Shown: positions 11,260 to 23,800 of the stretch, one piece after another
Numbering within the stretch: position 1 is the first letter of the stretch
Layout of the letters: the number at the start of each line of letters is the position of its first letter
Assembly: GCA_025716815.1 (NCBI GenBank)
Contig: JAIXMN010000005.1
Coordinates: 434,001-498,000, forward strand
DNA from: Dichotomocladium elegans
Taxonomy: Eukaryota > Mucoromycota > Mucoromycetes > Mucorales > Lichtheimiaceae
Direction: 5' to 3'
DNA length: 64,000 nucleotides
Translations under genes and position numbers: made by a program
Notes under the pieces: model-generated
Databases searched by the model: none
Told to the model about the DNA's origin: nothing
The model's input: the letters and a program-made list of their open reading frames with translations, nothing else

Positions 11260-14200
11260 TGTAAAAGATTATCTGATGAAAAAGAAGAGGTAAGAGGAGA
11301 AGGATGTGGATTATGTGTTACCGCTGACTGCTGGGGAGGTGGCGGCATCGTTTGTTGTTGTTGTTGTTGTGGCTGCTGCTGCTGCTGCTGCTGCTCGGAT
11401 TGTATATGTGAATGTAAGAGATCGACGGCAGACATCGGACCAGCAATGCCAGCGTACGGAGTAGTTGATGTAGATGATGGTGACGCGCGTTGTTGTATCG
11501 GTGGAATATCTCCATCGGTTTTCATCATATGAGTTTTCCCATGCTTGTTGAGCGACCGCGCGTGATAGTATGCTCTTCCGCAACCCTGCGCAGGACAGAT
11601 GTAGGGACGGACGTTCGAGTGAGTCTTGATATGCGTCGCGAGAGAATCTGGGCGGGAGAAACGTTTGTCACAGTCTGAAAAAGTATAGTTAGTGGATCAT
11701 TTTAAACCTCATCTCGAGCACGACACTAAAAAGAATGCGCATTCAAGATTTACCTGGTTTCGTACATGCGTATGGTCGTTCGCCGGTATGTGTTCGAAGG
11801 TGGTTATACATCTTATGGCGTTTGGTGAATGCCTTCCCATATCGACGGCAATTCTTCCATACACAGCTGTAAGAAGGCTTTTCAGATGATATCAGCAAAT
11901 ACTACATGGGATAATTGTGGTATGAAGACAACTACAATACCTTCCCACCACCGACATGCACTTCGCTGATGTGCGAAATCAATGTTTGAAGGTCTTCAAA
12001 TGATTTCCCACAATTTTCCCAAAGACATTCTGAGCGGGTTTCGTCGCTTTTTTGATGAGGTTCGTTGGAGCTACTCGAGATAATCCCGTCGAGTTTCTCA
12101 CTCTCTTCATCGTCACAATCATCTTTAGTAGTTTCTTCGTTCTTTTGATTGCACGTTTTTTGGTCCTTTTTTGCTCTCTCTTCATCTTCCTGTACCGGTG
12201 AATCCGTATTCACTTCTTCTTTGACAGTTGAAATGGTGCTACCCTTTATTATTGACGACCCGGTAGGTGCTATAGGCGAGGCGTCGGACAAAGAAGTTGA
12301 ACTGGTTGCTGCTGAAGGGACTTTCGTCCGTCGCCCCTGCTCTAGTTCCATCAACCGCGCAACCAACTCTTCTCTCGACATAGATTCATACTCTTTTTTA
12401 GAGAGTGGCGTCTGTGATAGGGTCTGATGGAGTCCCGCAGCAGACTGTAATTTTGAAAACAGCTCCTGAGGCGTCGGTGGCGGTGGGAGTGATAAATGCC
12501 CTGGCGCACGACGATTAGTAGTACCGGTGGAGCCTTTGGAAACTGCCGCGTTTCGATGGTGATGGTGCTGTGAATTTTCATCATCTCCCATCGCCACATA
12601 AACGTTTCGTGTCATAGCAGACGGATCAGTGCTAACTGGGGTTGATGGAGTGCTATTAGGATGTTGGGCGATTGGAGTATAGCCAAACCGGACCTGGCTG
12701 TTGTCTAGGTCATTGAAACTGCGCGTTGTAGCCGAGTGAGGCACTGTCGGATCAAAGCGTTGCACCTCTTGTTGCTGGATGTTTAACTGCGTCGGATAAG
12801 GCGTTGACATGGTGTGGCGCCGTATCTTTTTGCGAGCGTTCACGGCAACACTACATGAAGATGCTGTTAAGGATGTATTATGGAGCAAATGTTTACCGAT
12901 GTGCTGTTGTTGGTCGTCAAGTCCCTCTCCTTTAATGGTGGTAATTGGTGATATTCCTTGGGAGCATGCAGAAGGAGGTATAGGATGATGCTGGCACTGA
13001 TATTGCTGTTTTTGGACCGGGATGATGGTTTGTGGTACAGCTTGTGATGCTAAGGACGTTGTAAGCATAGGATCAGGCACATTATCCAGTTCGTGCCGTG
13101 CAATAGCTGGTTGCATGACCTGATGATTATCTGTTGATATTGTCTGTTGCTGCTGTTGGGACTGTTGGGACTGGTGGATCATCAACGCATTCGCAGTCTG
13201 TATCGTATCGTAAGGATGTGGCGGTGCGAGCGATCCAGGATGATGGTTTATGTGAAGATTGCTATCCATGGGCAGCAACTGAGATGATATCATCGTTTGA
13301 GTAGCAGCAGACAATGAATCATATCCTTCATTTTGTCTCTGGGATGTAATCGCTGCTACCGTCTCCGGCGTGCTTTGGGTCATGTCATGTACTCCACTGT
13401 TAATTATGTCTTGAATCATCTGCTCGTGCTGCCGCTGCAACGGATCACAATGAGGATCTTGCTCCTGTTGTTGCTGTGGAAACGAATGTGGGTTGAGTAT
13501 CACGGTCCCGGCATGATGTTCAAGAGGTGATGGCAATGGGGTTGTCTGCACACTGCCGGGAGCAGCGCTTGGTGTCATTACATGAGGCGTTTGCTGCTGT
13601 AGGATTGTTGTGTCCAGTAAGAGAAGACCATCTTGGGAAGCAGTGACCATCGAGGCATTGTCGCTACGTGTCTGCGGTAGACCGGACTAGATGTTACGAG
13701 TGTCGAATGAGCGAGTTGGTTGATGCACACATATGAGAGAGCCTGTCTAGCAAATTTGGGACGGATAGACAGTTTACCTGTTGTTGTTGGTGCTGCTGTT
13801 GTTGCTGCTCATTCAGATTGTGTAAAGTATTTGTGGGAAGCGGCGACAATCTGTCGGGTGCAGCAGTAGCAAGCTGCTGATACTTTTGTTGGTGGGGTTG
13901 TTGCTGCAGCAATGCCGTATGAAGAGCGTTATTAACACCACCAGTCGGGTGACAAACGCTGGAAGAAGTGCGGCTGTCTAACATGGTATTGACAGTAGAG
14001 CCCGAGGGCGTGGTTGGCGTCATATCAGCCGTTTGGTCGAGAATAGATATTTGTTGTTGCTGTTGTTGGTTATTATCGATAGGTGCAGTTGCAGTGACAG
14101 AGGATGGTTGTGGTTGTGGTTGTGGTGATACCACACTGAGCGACAATTGCTGATTGTAATGTTGCTCCAGCATGTCACCGTCAGGCACATAAAAAGGGAC

Positions 14201-14260
14201 CATGGCAAGCAACGGTGATATCAGAAGTTGAAATCGTGACTGTCTTCGCGAACAAGACAC
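11028..14260 (-). CDS. Q-rich C2H2 zinc-finger transcription factor (GLI/ZIC/Zap1-like finger array)
   Basis: Four exons join in frame: 14260-13778, 13686-11941, 11877-11754 and 11674-11028 (about 999 aa; translation could instead begin at the Met at 14203). Residues 1-700 are rich in Gln, Ser, Thr and Pro. The finger block starts with CLWENCGKSF...HISEVH, continues with CVWKNCRRYGKAFTKRHKMYNHLRTH, TGERPYAC, CDKRFSRPDSLATHIKTH and ends with CPAQGCGRAYYHARSLNKHGKTH. That makes four C2H2 fingers. The two N-terminal tryptophan-bearing fingers resemble those of GLI/ZIC proteins and yeast Zap1. A Q-rich tail follows. It should be a nuclear DNA-binding regulator; its targets are unknown. The acceptor at 11877 was chosen because it alone keeps the finger frame. 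Confidence 0.8.
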
Positions 14261-15860
14261 GGTTTGCTGCTCATACTACGTACACAGGGGGAGACTCCGC
14301 AGCTCTAGATTAGTTTACCGGTAACGAGGGGCTTTAAGCACATCAGTTAAACGGTGCAAACCAGAGCAGCGTAGGAATCTGGATATGGAGAATAAGTTGA
14401 GCGGCAGCATCCGGCTAAAAGGGTTTCCAGGACGGTATCTCTCGTTAGTCGGTATTACTCTACCCACTTCGGCGGTGGCAACAGTTCGATATGGGAGCGC
14501 CTTCTTGTCTTAAATTATTATCATTTGTGATGTAGATGCTATCGCTGCCACTTGAAGAGGTCCATAGTAAAATTAAGGTCAATCCAACAAGAAGCAATGA
14601 ATACAAGTCTGTCCGTAGCAGAACCACGGACCGCCTGCCAATCATCAAAGGAAATATCTTTCTGCGGAGGCAACTGGTGAACGTCATGCATCAAAATAAC
14701 CCATCATGGTATCAGCTGGAGCATTGTTTATCGCAGAAACAAACCTGCATTGCATGCCGTCACGGTGCCTATTGTGTAAGCCCTTCTGTTTTACACCCCG
14801 CTTTGACTTCCTGTAAATAAAGCAAACAACCTTCTTCATCAACTTCATCCCTTCCCTTTCTTCTATCGCCTTCACTGATGCGAACCTCTATGACTCTCAC
14901 ATATTTTTATTATTTTTGTAGATCGACTTATCCATACCAAAGTGCCGTGGGTGGCCGAAGATACTCGCCCTCCTCCGCTTTCTTTCTTGTTCCGTCGCTG
15001 ACATCTTCTTTGACGCAGTGGCTCTTCCCTGGTTATCACCAGGACTATCCTACGTAACTCCTAGGTAAAGATGCAGTTAGGGGAGGTCTGACTAAGGTTC
15101 TTCCTTATCTGAGCGTGCAGGTATTGACTGAGTCTGAGGGCAGACACTGAAAACTTTATGGATTGGCTTCATGGGTTGACCTATGGCTCTGATAAAGAGT
15201 AGCTGACCAGCCCACCTATATACAACCATATTTTCTTTATTTTGTTTGTTCTACATCCTTCGTACAACAAATATCACGAGTTTTAAAGTTCAAACGCGTG
15301 ATGCATAGCGAGCTAATTTCGTCGAAGCCCTTCAAGCGACTTGCACAAAACGAAGCTAAAGAGAGCAACCCTCGGAGACGCATAGCCGGATCACGCTCGT
15401 TAGCATAGTTTTGACGTCGAAGATCGATGAGCCAGATTAGCATAACCAACCCAGATAGAGAACACCACTGTAACATTGTCTTTATCGTACCCAAGCCTGC
15501 GTTCAAAACTTAACTAGAGAAGTACAACTGGTTCCCTTCTCGTCTTCCCCACTTATCACTTTCCCTAGCGAATTCCGCATAGCCGACGTGGTCCCCATTG
15601 TGAACGGCATGTGCAGTGCTGATCTGCAAAAAGTTCCCGTTTGTAACCGTCCGACTCTATGACGGATATTCAAGGATTTACTTCTTACAGAGGAGGTAGC
15701 GAACTTGCGTTGGCTATGAACATAAAAGAGAAAAATAAAAGAAATGATATAATATGACATAGTAGAAAAGGGAATATACAAGGTGGTTATATGTGGCAAA
15801 TGCTTAAGATGCAATCATGCAGAGACTTGCTCAGCAGTTGAGGCGCGATTTCTTGTGCTT
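14261..15860. other. Intergenic stretch with one transposon fragment
   Basis: Outside the small repeat at 14930-15075, the region has only short ORFs without recognisable motifs, such as 15237-15506 and 15503-15814 on the minus strand. A plus-strand stretch near 15535-15660 reads like protein for about 40 residues but could not be linked to a gene. Confidence 0.4.
14930..15075 (-). repeat. Fragment of the transposon subterminal block with stem-loop
   Basis: Read on the minus strand this piece matches the hairpin region at 62.75-62.87 kb. It has a first, slightly degenerate hairpin (about 15049-15065) and then a perfect 5-bp stem, CCTGG with CCAGG, around TGATAA (15028-15043), followed by the GGAGGAG-rich block. 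No terminal repeats or coding parts remain next to it. Confidence 0.6.
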
Positions 15861-15869
15861 TGGTGGTGG

Positions 15870-17516
15870 AGTCTTAGCGCAAGGTGACAGTTCTGATATT
15901 ACTGGGGCCGGCTCGATACCTCAATTTCTTGTGTCTGCAAAGCAACCAATGTGCGACAACCATTGTTTTGGCCTGCCATATTAGCGCTAAAAAGGAGCCC
16001 GTCCCGGCAGAAAAGCGGTTTAAGTTGTCAAGAAAATACTTTGTCTTGTTCCGGGAGAGTCGACAGGTGAACCGAGATGACTTGTCCATGCCAAGGAGCG
16101 TACGCTTCAAGGTTATGGACGAATTGAGTAATGTTCCAAATTCATAGCAAAATTGTCAAGCTGCCCATCATGATAAAACCAATGGCTTTCAGTCCTTTCG
16201 CAGTTAGCGCTGTCGAAATAAGTGAACATAGCATATCTTTCATCATTTGGGGCTTTCAGATTCGCCTTGGCCTCTCTTGCCAGCCTCACCACAATCCAGC
16301 TCGCCAATAGTGTATCTCAGCAGCAAGTCTGCTCTAAGGCCTTGGTCTTCCGGTCAGGCAATGGTCGATTCTCCATCTCACCACTATTATGTCAGTGATA
16401 AAGTATTCATATTTAAACATTCTATCATTACTATTAATATACTCAATCATTACCTCCGGATATCTACCTGAACATCATCGAAAGCCTTGTCGATGACTAT
16501 CCACAACCTTTTGAGAACATCCGTTTCAGTGTGATAGTTAATCGGGATATGCTTCCCAGGGAAGCCGAAAAGACGCAGCGACGTTTCCATGCTGTGTTGG
16601 GCCCAATTCATATCGAAGTAACGATCAAGTCGAAGACTTGGCCCCGGGCATGTATCATCAGGCTCTTGAAATCATTCTACCAGATTCAGCAGTGAGTGAT
16701 TTTTCCGAACAAAAGAAAGGTACCAGTAAGTTACCTTCCTTATATGAGAGCTCAGATACTTTTTCCGTTCCGACTTGATCTCCGGAGCTGTCCTTGAATA
16801 GGGTCTCTCGGTCCCTTTCATCTGGAAATAGCGTCGTCCAGACCGGACCCATCAACTTTGAGGATAAAGGAATGGCAAGGCTATAAAATCACATGAGTAT
16901 ATTCACTGAATCCGGCGATTGATTAATCCTCTTTCAGACACCTACTTTTCATGGCCACAAATGAGGCCGTACGAGAACATGATGTTTTTTTAATGATCGC
17001 ACCCGAGGGCAGCGCCCCCTTGTCCTTGTCTAACATCGCAGCAAATCTCGCTCGAAAGCTTTCGATGAAATCAATTGTCACGGTTGCAGCCGTTTCAGTG
17101 CGGATGCCATAGTCGTGTCGGACGACGCCCGAAACTTCGGTTGTTCCGGTCTGTCCCTGAGATGTCAACAAATATTAGAGCTTCCTGACTATCTGTCAAA
17201 TGTGATCCCAAAGACTTACTGACACTATTCGCTCTGCAATTTAACCCCAGTTAGGTTTCCTCTTCGTTTGCTTTACTTCAAACCTCTTGCGTGATCCGGC
17301 TTGAAAGAAGTCAAGCACCGTCGCAAAACGATTGCTCCAGACGCGCTTATAAACTTCACCACGTAGACACTGCCATGCTGTGAAATGCATATGTCTCGCT
17401 ACAAATTCGGAGAGGTTCACATCACCCTGGGTTTCGCGGAAATAAACCTCAGACACGAAAAGGGCATTTTTAGACCAAGTGATACCGTGAGCGCTAAAGG
17501 AGAGCATTACCATCAT
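15870..17516 (-). CDS. Unrecognised multi-exon gene, possibly decayed
   Basis: Four minus-strand stretches look like real protein. They are 17516-17250 (FSAHGITWSKNALFVSEVYF... to FFQAGSRKRFE), 17165-16925 (TEVSGVVRHDYGIRTE... to SFVAMKSR), 16860-16740 (KLMGPVWTTLFPDERDRE... to VSELSYKE) and 16645-16475 (LDRYFDMNWAQHSMETSLR to IVIDKAFDDVQ). A fifth lies at 16307-16113 (RYAMFTYFDSANC..). They lie in order with plausible splice sites between some of them. I could not keep one open frame through all junctions: the join near 17230 and the 3' end at 16110 break. I do not recognise the family. It may be a real gene with exons I misplaced, or a relic. Confidence 0.4.
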
Positions 17517-18417
17517 AAAAGATTAGGAACCTATCTTGTTCTCAACGGGTCGCCTTTCCTTCCAAAGTTGGGACTGTTTCTTCGATCGACTTCGCCGTTA
17601 TATGGAAATTGTTACAGGAACAGAGATGCCAACCACCATCTCTACCTTTTGTGCAAGTCAGAATTTATATCCGACCCCTTCATAAAGAATTAAACAGGTA
17701 TGTACTTCTGACTCTATTACTGAAAATCTTACAGCATCTTTTGCGCTTCTTCTTCGATCTGCGAGCATGTCCTCATAACCATATGTGCTTTTGGTAAGCA
17801 AAGCATCCATTTTAAACAATGCCCTGTCTATTTATCCTGTACTGCCTACTCTCCGGGTTGCATGTCCTCTCTCCCTCTCTGGCGGATGCGGCTTCTTTCA
17901 TTACGCCTTTTATACATTTCTTCTTCCTTCTTTCGTTTTACTCCAGGTCTCCGCCCGGATGGGCTAGGGCTGACTGGCTATTGCGTGAAACATGGCGTGT
18001 GAGAGAAGATTGCATACAGTGGTGCAAGTATGGCAGGGTGGGTTTCCGCTGGATATCCAAAGTTCTGTAATTGAGGTAGGCGGATACAAGCCGCAATATA
18101 AGGTTTCCCTTGTTGATAATAAATCTATTGAGACTAATAATGAAACATTGCTGTGAGTTGCCGTTCTTCCTCCCAGAGGTAGACAATTGCCCGGATATGC
18201 GGATCTCATTGTTGCAAACGAGTAGTGAGTATTGTGCTTAAACGTTTCTTAGACAATTTGACGCCTTTTCAGTCGGCTATGGGTTCTCTTTTGCCACTGG
18301 TTGGGCAAACCTAGAAACTGTATGTTGCATACTCGCAACTTCTCGTATATACCGAGTACCAATCACAGGAAAGAGGCAAACTATCTCAGAATTCGTTCGT
18401 GCCAGCAAAGTGTATTG
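17517..18417. other. Region without a clear gene
   Basis: Two short plus-strand stretches near 18075-18225 read like protein when one frameshift is allowed (EVGGYKPQYKVSLVDNKS, then LPFFLPEVDNC). They may be a remnant. Nothing else is recognisable. Confidence 0.3.
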
Positions 18418-18890
18418 GTATACGCTGTTTTCCAAAAATGAAGTCGCAAGGATCACAAAAATTGAAGTCGGGCTTAGTCCAGAAATCTTTACGCCTAGTG
18501 GTGCAGCACGGCGAAAGATGATGAAACCTTATATTGGCTTGCTTTTATTCGTGCCTAAAAACTTCTGTTCTTTGTAGACTGACCAATAGTACCGGTACTT
18601 CATAAATCATGAAAGAGAGGTCAAAAGAGATACAGGACCACTCGGTGGGGCCGCGATTCGGCTGTCTTCGGGCAGGGCTTCCCCCCTTTTTTTTTACCGA
18701 GCCGTTGCTTCTGGCGATGCCTGTCCTCACTCCTGCGGCTGCTCCTGGCGCACCGCCGCTCCTCCGCCGCGATTGGGAAGTCAATGTGTAAAGCGGATGG
18801 GTTAATGTTTCCTGTTCGTTAACGAAATCTTTTTACCTGTCGATACGACAATTTTATGCGACGGTCCTTTTGGAAAATAAAGTATTTCTT
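18418..18890. mobile_element. Non-autonomous deletion derivative of the Tc1-like family (copy E3)
   Basis: The left end (TATACGCT..., with GAAGTCGCAAGGATC) matches the transposase-side end of the 57.7 kb element. The right end (CGATACGACAATTTTATGCGAC...AAAATAAAGTA) matches its Fanzor-side end. The inside (18545-18790, minus strand) is the conserved purine-rich block. It closely resembles 34.58-34.70 kb, including the runs encoding GGAPGA and the CTCTTTCATG motif. Both genes and the stem-loops are lost, leaving about 470 bp, a MITE-like form. Confidence 0.65.
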
Positions 18891-18894
18891 GTGC

Positions 18895-19775
18895 TACAGA
18901 ACAAATGAAAACACCCATTTCCCGAGGTTTTGTATCCACTTCTGTCCTGAAGTATTCTGTTTGTACAATCTCCTTTCTCAAGCTACACTCAATAATGCTT
19001 AATGCTGATGTTGCACTCAAAATTATAGTTATTTTCATTCCTGTTTTTGATCCTTTCTTGGACCATGCGATGCTACGTTTCATATTAATATGCAATCCAG
19101 ACTCATCAAGAAACACACAGCAACTTTTTTTTTTTCAAAAAGTCACTGTCGGTCAGTAACCCATTGTCACCTCCAATCAAGGTGCTCTTGTCTACAGGCT
19201 GGAACATAACTCAACGACATCTTGCATTCTTTTTTCATTAATCAATGGAGCATTGTTTTGGATATTTTAAAACCATCAAATATCTGCCTCACTTGCTCCA
19301 AGTCAATGGATGGGATTCTTGTCAACGCATTCTAAATAACATTCTTGTGCTCTTCCGTGAGAGTGCGCGAGCGACCCTCTGCTTTTACGCGTTTCAAAAA
19401 CACTGCTAGAGTTCTTTTCCTATTGTAAACCCGTCTGCTGCGCTGGACGAAAGTAGCAGTTTCACAGCAGCCAATATACCCAAAATCTTTTGAAATGTCA
19501 GCTTGAGAATTGTGACCTTATTTTTGTCAGTGTACGGTGTGAATTCTGCTGCTCGCATCCGAATGTCTGTATCATTTCGTTTGGAGATACTCGTGACGAC
19601 AGGCTCAGATTTACTCTTGTAAAATATACTGCGCAAGTATTCAGTGTGAGAGCAAACGCCTTGAAGAGAATACACTTCCTCATGAACGACATAGTCCATA
19701 ATTTCAGGACAGCCATGCCTGTCATTGACATGGCGTTCCCCATCTTCATAAAAAACTAAATTGCTCATTTCAGGA
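18895..19775 (-). pseudogene. Tc1-like transposase fragment
   Basis: The minus strand encodes the segment with the first catalytic Asp (MFLDESGLHINMKRSIAWSK, about 19116-19057), preceded by a broken middle part. It also encodes the N-terminal 95 residues (MSNLVFYEDGERHV...CSHTEYLRS, 19754-19480). The C-terminal half with the second Asp and the Glu is missing. Frames are interrupted by stops. It abuts element E3 and is probably the remainder of another family member. Confidence 0.65.
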
Positions 19776-20872
19776 TACAGATTGTGTGAAGCAAAGAAGA
19801 GAGTTGAAGGGTTCGAAAAAAAGCTGGTGATCTCCTTTTCGGCATATGTGTCATCTTTGTATCCCCGCGATTCAAGAATTGGGGCCGCGTCGTTGGTTTT
19901 TGGAAATGAGTTACGTATGCGGTATGAAACTTACGTTTTATGAAAGCTTAAAAAAGGGAACATGCATCACATTACGTTGCATCCATTACCAAGCATTTCA
20001 TGCTGTTGTCATTTTTGTCCTTAAAACAAAGCCTAATATTTTCTGGCCTTCTCAAGTTGCAGTATCGTTCTTATTTTCAAGCATTTCCTGCCACTTTATC
20101 ACTTACAACCCACCTTGTTTAGTTTAGCACAAGGTTCAGCTCAGAAAAATAAAATTGTAAACCCGGTGCATAAACGGAAATCGACATTGCGCCGATTGCT
20201 GGAGCCGTTCACAAAGTAAGCCTCATCCACAACGCTTCCCAGAACAGCAAAAACATAGTAGCACAGCATACAAACAGACATGTGCATGCTTTCTCCTTCT
20301 CCCAATCGAGCCGATTTTCCGTTACAATGATACCTTATGCTGTTTAGCGTTGCCTTAATTCAGGTGAATATTACTACGCATTTCTTGCAGGTGGCGCATA
20401 TGTATCATAGCAGGCCTTTAAGTCCTTGCGATTTCTCTCTGTCATGATGCATACTGCACACATACGCACAGCGGCGGTACAGCATCACTTTATGTTTATA
20501 ATACTGTACTGACATTAGAGGGGGGAGGGGATTGCCTACTTCCTGCTGCAATGTCGGTGCAATCTACGCGTGCAATACCTTCGTGGATGACTGCGACATA
20601 ACGCCTTTTCTTCGGCCTTACCATATGACACCGGGAAGTTAAACGCACCCATGAGGCTGAGTCCAATCGGGAAGGATAAGCTACTTGCCTTGGATAAGGT
20701 TCACAAATGCATGTCAAATCATCCTTTTTATATATATATATATATATTTCAGGGACCACGAAAGAAATACATGACGCCTTCAGAGTTTTGCTCTTCGTTG
20801 TTATATATATTCTTCTCCTTCTCCTGATCTCCATCTTCTTTCCCGTTGTATTTATACCATAGAGTACCATCC
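19776..20872. other. Intergenic stretch upstream of the tricalbin gene
   Basis: No gene recognised. A (TA)n run lies at about 20730-20750. The 60 bp before the tricalbin start are pyrimidine-rich (CTTCTCCTTCTCCTG, then CCATCTTCTTTCCC), as is common for fungal promoters and 5' leaders. Confidence 0.4.
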
Positions 20873-23800
20873 ATGACATCCTATCAAAGCAGCAATCGCA
20901 TTGACCCAGTCACGGGAACAGATCGTTCCTACCATACAGAGGAGTTCGAACCTGATCCAGTACGGTCTCCAACACTAGTTGCGTCTCCAGCCAGCTTTGC
21001 CTCGGGAGAAGCATCGCATCTTTGCGAATCAGACAAGTCATTCTCAGAAACATTCACTTCTACCACAACAACCACCTGTTCCACCATTATCAGGGAAACT
21101 AAAGATATCAAACCCGTTCCTCATCCGATGATTCTAAAAACCGCTGCAAGTGATGCCGTTGCTGCGTCCCCTCCATCGACACCATTGCCGACCATAGTTG
21201 AGGCACTTCATTCAAGGCCCCCCGGTCAGGCCCCTCTGCCTCCTTCAAATGGCCGGAATTGGCTTTCGACCCTGCTACCTAGCAATTCGATAGTATCCCG
21301 TTTCTTTGTAGACACGTTGCATCTCGATGAATGGAATCAGGACGCCAGTGTAATAATGGCTGCAGTGTTCTCATCCTGGCTGTTGACTCGCATGGGCGGT
21401 GGATTTTTAGGCTGTTTCATCATAGGAGGTTTTCTCGGTAAGACATCAAAAAAAAACCTAATGGTACTGTCACCCCCCTACCCCCCGCCCGGTCGCTTAT
21501 TATAGAAATTATAGCAACCTACTATAAACGTGCAATTCGCCGAATGCGTCGGGATGCTCGAGATGATCTTGAGCGCGAACTGACGGAAGCGAGGGCGCTC
21601 GAAGGCGTCGAGACGGCGGACTGGCTCAATCACTTTGTCCAAAGGTTTTGGCTCATCTACGAGCCGATTCTCTCGGCACAAACCATTGTCATTGCTGATG
21701 CCATCCTGATTGAATCCACGCCGGCATTTCTGGACTCCATCCGACTGAGCACGTTTACACTTGGAAATAGACCGTTCCGCATCAAAAATATCAAGACGTA
21801 TCCTCGTACGGAGCCCAATGTCGTGGTAAGGTTCTAGCTCCCCCACAAGAACAAACAAGATCATGATGGATAAACCCATATTTCCTCTTTCTATCTGTGC
21901 GTGTCTGTGTATAACCATTGATTGCAGTGCATGGACTGGACGATATCCTTTAACCCAAACGACACTTTGGATCTGACGCAGGCGGAACTCAAAAAGCGCA
22001 CACGACCCAAGATTGTCCTCACCATCCGTGTGGGCAAGGGCATGATTGGGGCTGAAATGCCGGTCCTTCTGGAGGATCTCGAGTTCAGTGGCAAGGTGCG
22101 GCTGACGTTCAAGCTTTTCAACGAATTCCCGCACATCAAAACTGTACAGGCCTCATTCCTGGAGAAACCCCAATTTGACTATGCCCTGAAGCCTGTCGGT
22201 GGCGAAAAGTTTGGTTTCGATATCAATAACGTCAGTATCACTGCAAGAGTGTGGGCATGTTTGTATGCGATTCCTCATTGGATTGCGACATTTTACATAG
22301 ATCCCAGGCCTACAGACGTTTTTGCAAGACCAAGTCCACGCAACCCTGGGGCCCATGATGTATGCACCGAACGTGTACACGTTGGACGTCGCAGGGATGA
22401 TGGAGGGCACAACAGACACCTACTCCGCGAACGGCGTGCTTGCCATCACCGTGCACAGCGCATCAAACCTCAAAGAAGTCGATCTTTTGGGCACGATGGA
22501 CCCATATATTACATTCCATCTTGGAAACGTACGTAACCCTGAACTCGGTCGCACGTCAGCGCACGAGGATACCACAGACCCGAGATGGAATGAGACACAT
22601 TTTGTGTTGCTCAACAAGCTTGCGGGTACATTGTATCTGCAAGTCATGGACCGCAACTCGGGCCGCAAGGATACAGTTGTGGGTGTGGCCCATGTTTCTC
22701 TCCAGGAGGTTGCGGATGCTGACAACAAGCATGCTGAGAACTTGAAGCTGATTGTACTAAGATCAGGAAAACCTGCTGGTCAAGTAAAATGCGACATGCG
22801 TTACCTTGAGGTGTCCAAACCGACCAAGGTGGATGGTATTATTGTGCCTCCTCCGGATTCGAACAGCGGTATTCTTCAGTTGGTTGTGCATGAGTGTCGC
22901 GACCTGGGCGACAGTGATACCAATGCATATGCAATTGTTAAAGTGGATGGTCAAGAGAAGCGGCGGACCAAGGTTTTCAAGCGCAGTGGAAACCCCCATT
23001 GGAACAAGATGGTCGAGATCTTTGTGGATGACCGGGCAACAGCCGAACTCGAGGTGACCATTGTGGACAGCAAGGAGTTTTCCGATGATGAAGTGATAGG
23101 TACCTGGAGAATAGGTCTTTACGATCTCCTATTTTTCCGGCGTGATATCGAGTGGTGGCATCTCAAGAGCGGCCGAGGAAAGCTCCATATGACTTCAGTT
23201 TGGAAACCAGTAGCGAGGAACGCCGTGTCGGGTAATCGATCGCCCACGTCTCCGACTGGCGCAACTTTTCTCGAGGGCTACATGCCGCCGATAGGCGTGG
23301 TGCGAATTCAGATCTATGGTGCTCGGGGACTCAAGAACGTCGAGGCATTGACGGGTGGTAAGTCAGATCCGTATGTCCGGGTGCTCTCAGGCATGCAGGT
23401 GAGAGGTCAGACCGAGAGGCGCGACGACGATCTTGACCCAGATTGGGACGATGCTATTCTGTACATACCCGTCCACTCAATCCGTGACACGCTCACATTT
23501 GAAATTATGGACTTCAACAGCATTGCAAGTGACGAGTCTCTGGGTGTGTACGATTTTGCCATCAAACAGATTGTGGAGAGGTGCCCTGTTGTGTCACCAT
23601 CCGAGGCGACACTCACAGCTCCCAAAGCAATGTACTACCACAGGGCGCGCGACCCGGTTGACATGTGGGTTGATATACATAGTCCCGAGCAGCGTATTGC
23701 TGGTGCAGACGACGACGCCGCCGCCGCCGCATCGGCCAAAGGCGGTCAGGGGCGACTGCATTTTGCAGCTTCCTTTATACCCCCCATGGATCTTCCCAAA

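Noticed and set aside
15870..17516. A Crinkler (CRN) effector or RHS-type protein
   Set aside because: I considered this because such proteins are common in Mucoromycota, but no LFLAK/DWL motif or P-loop is visible, so no family is assigned.
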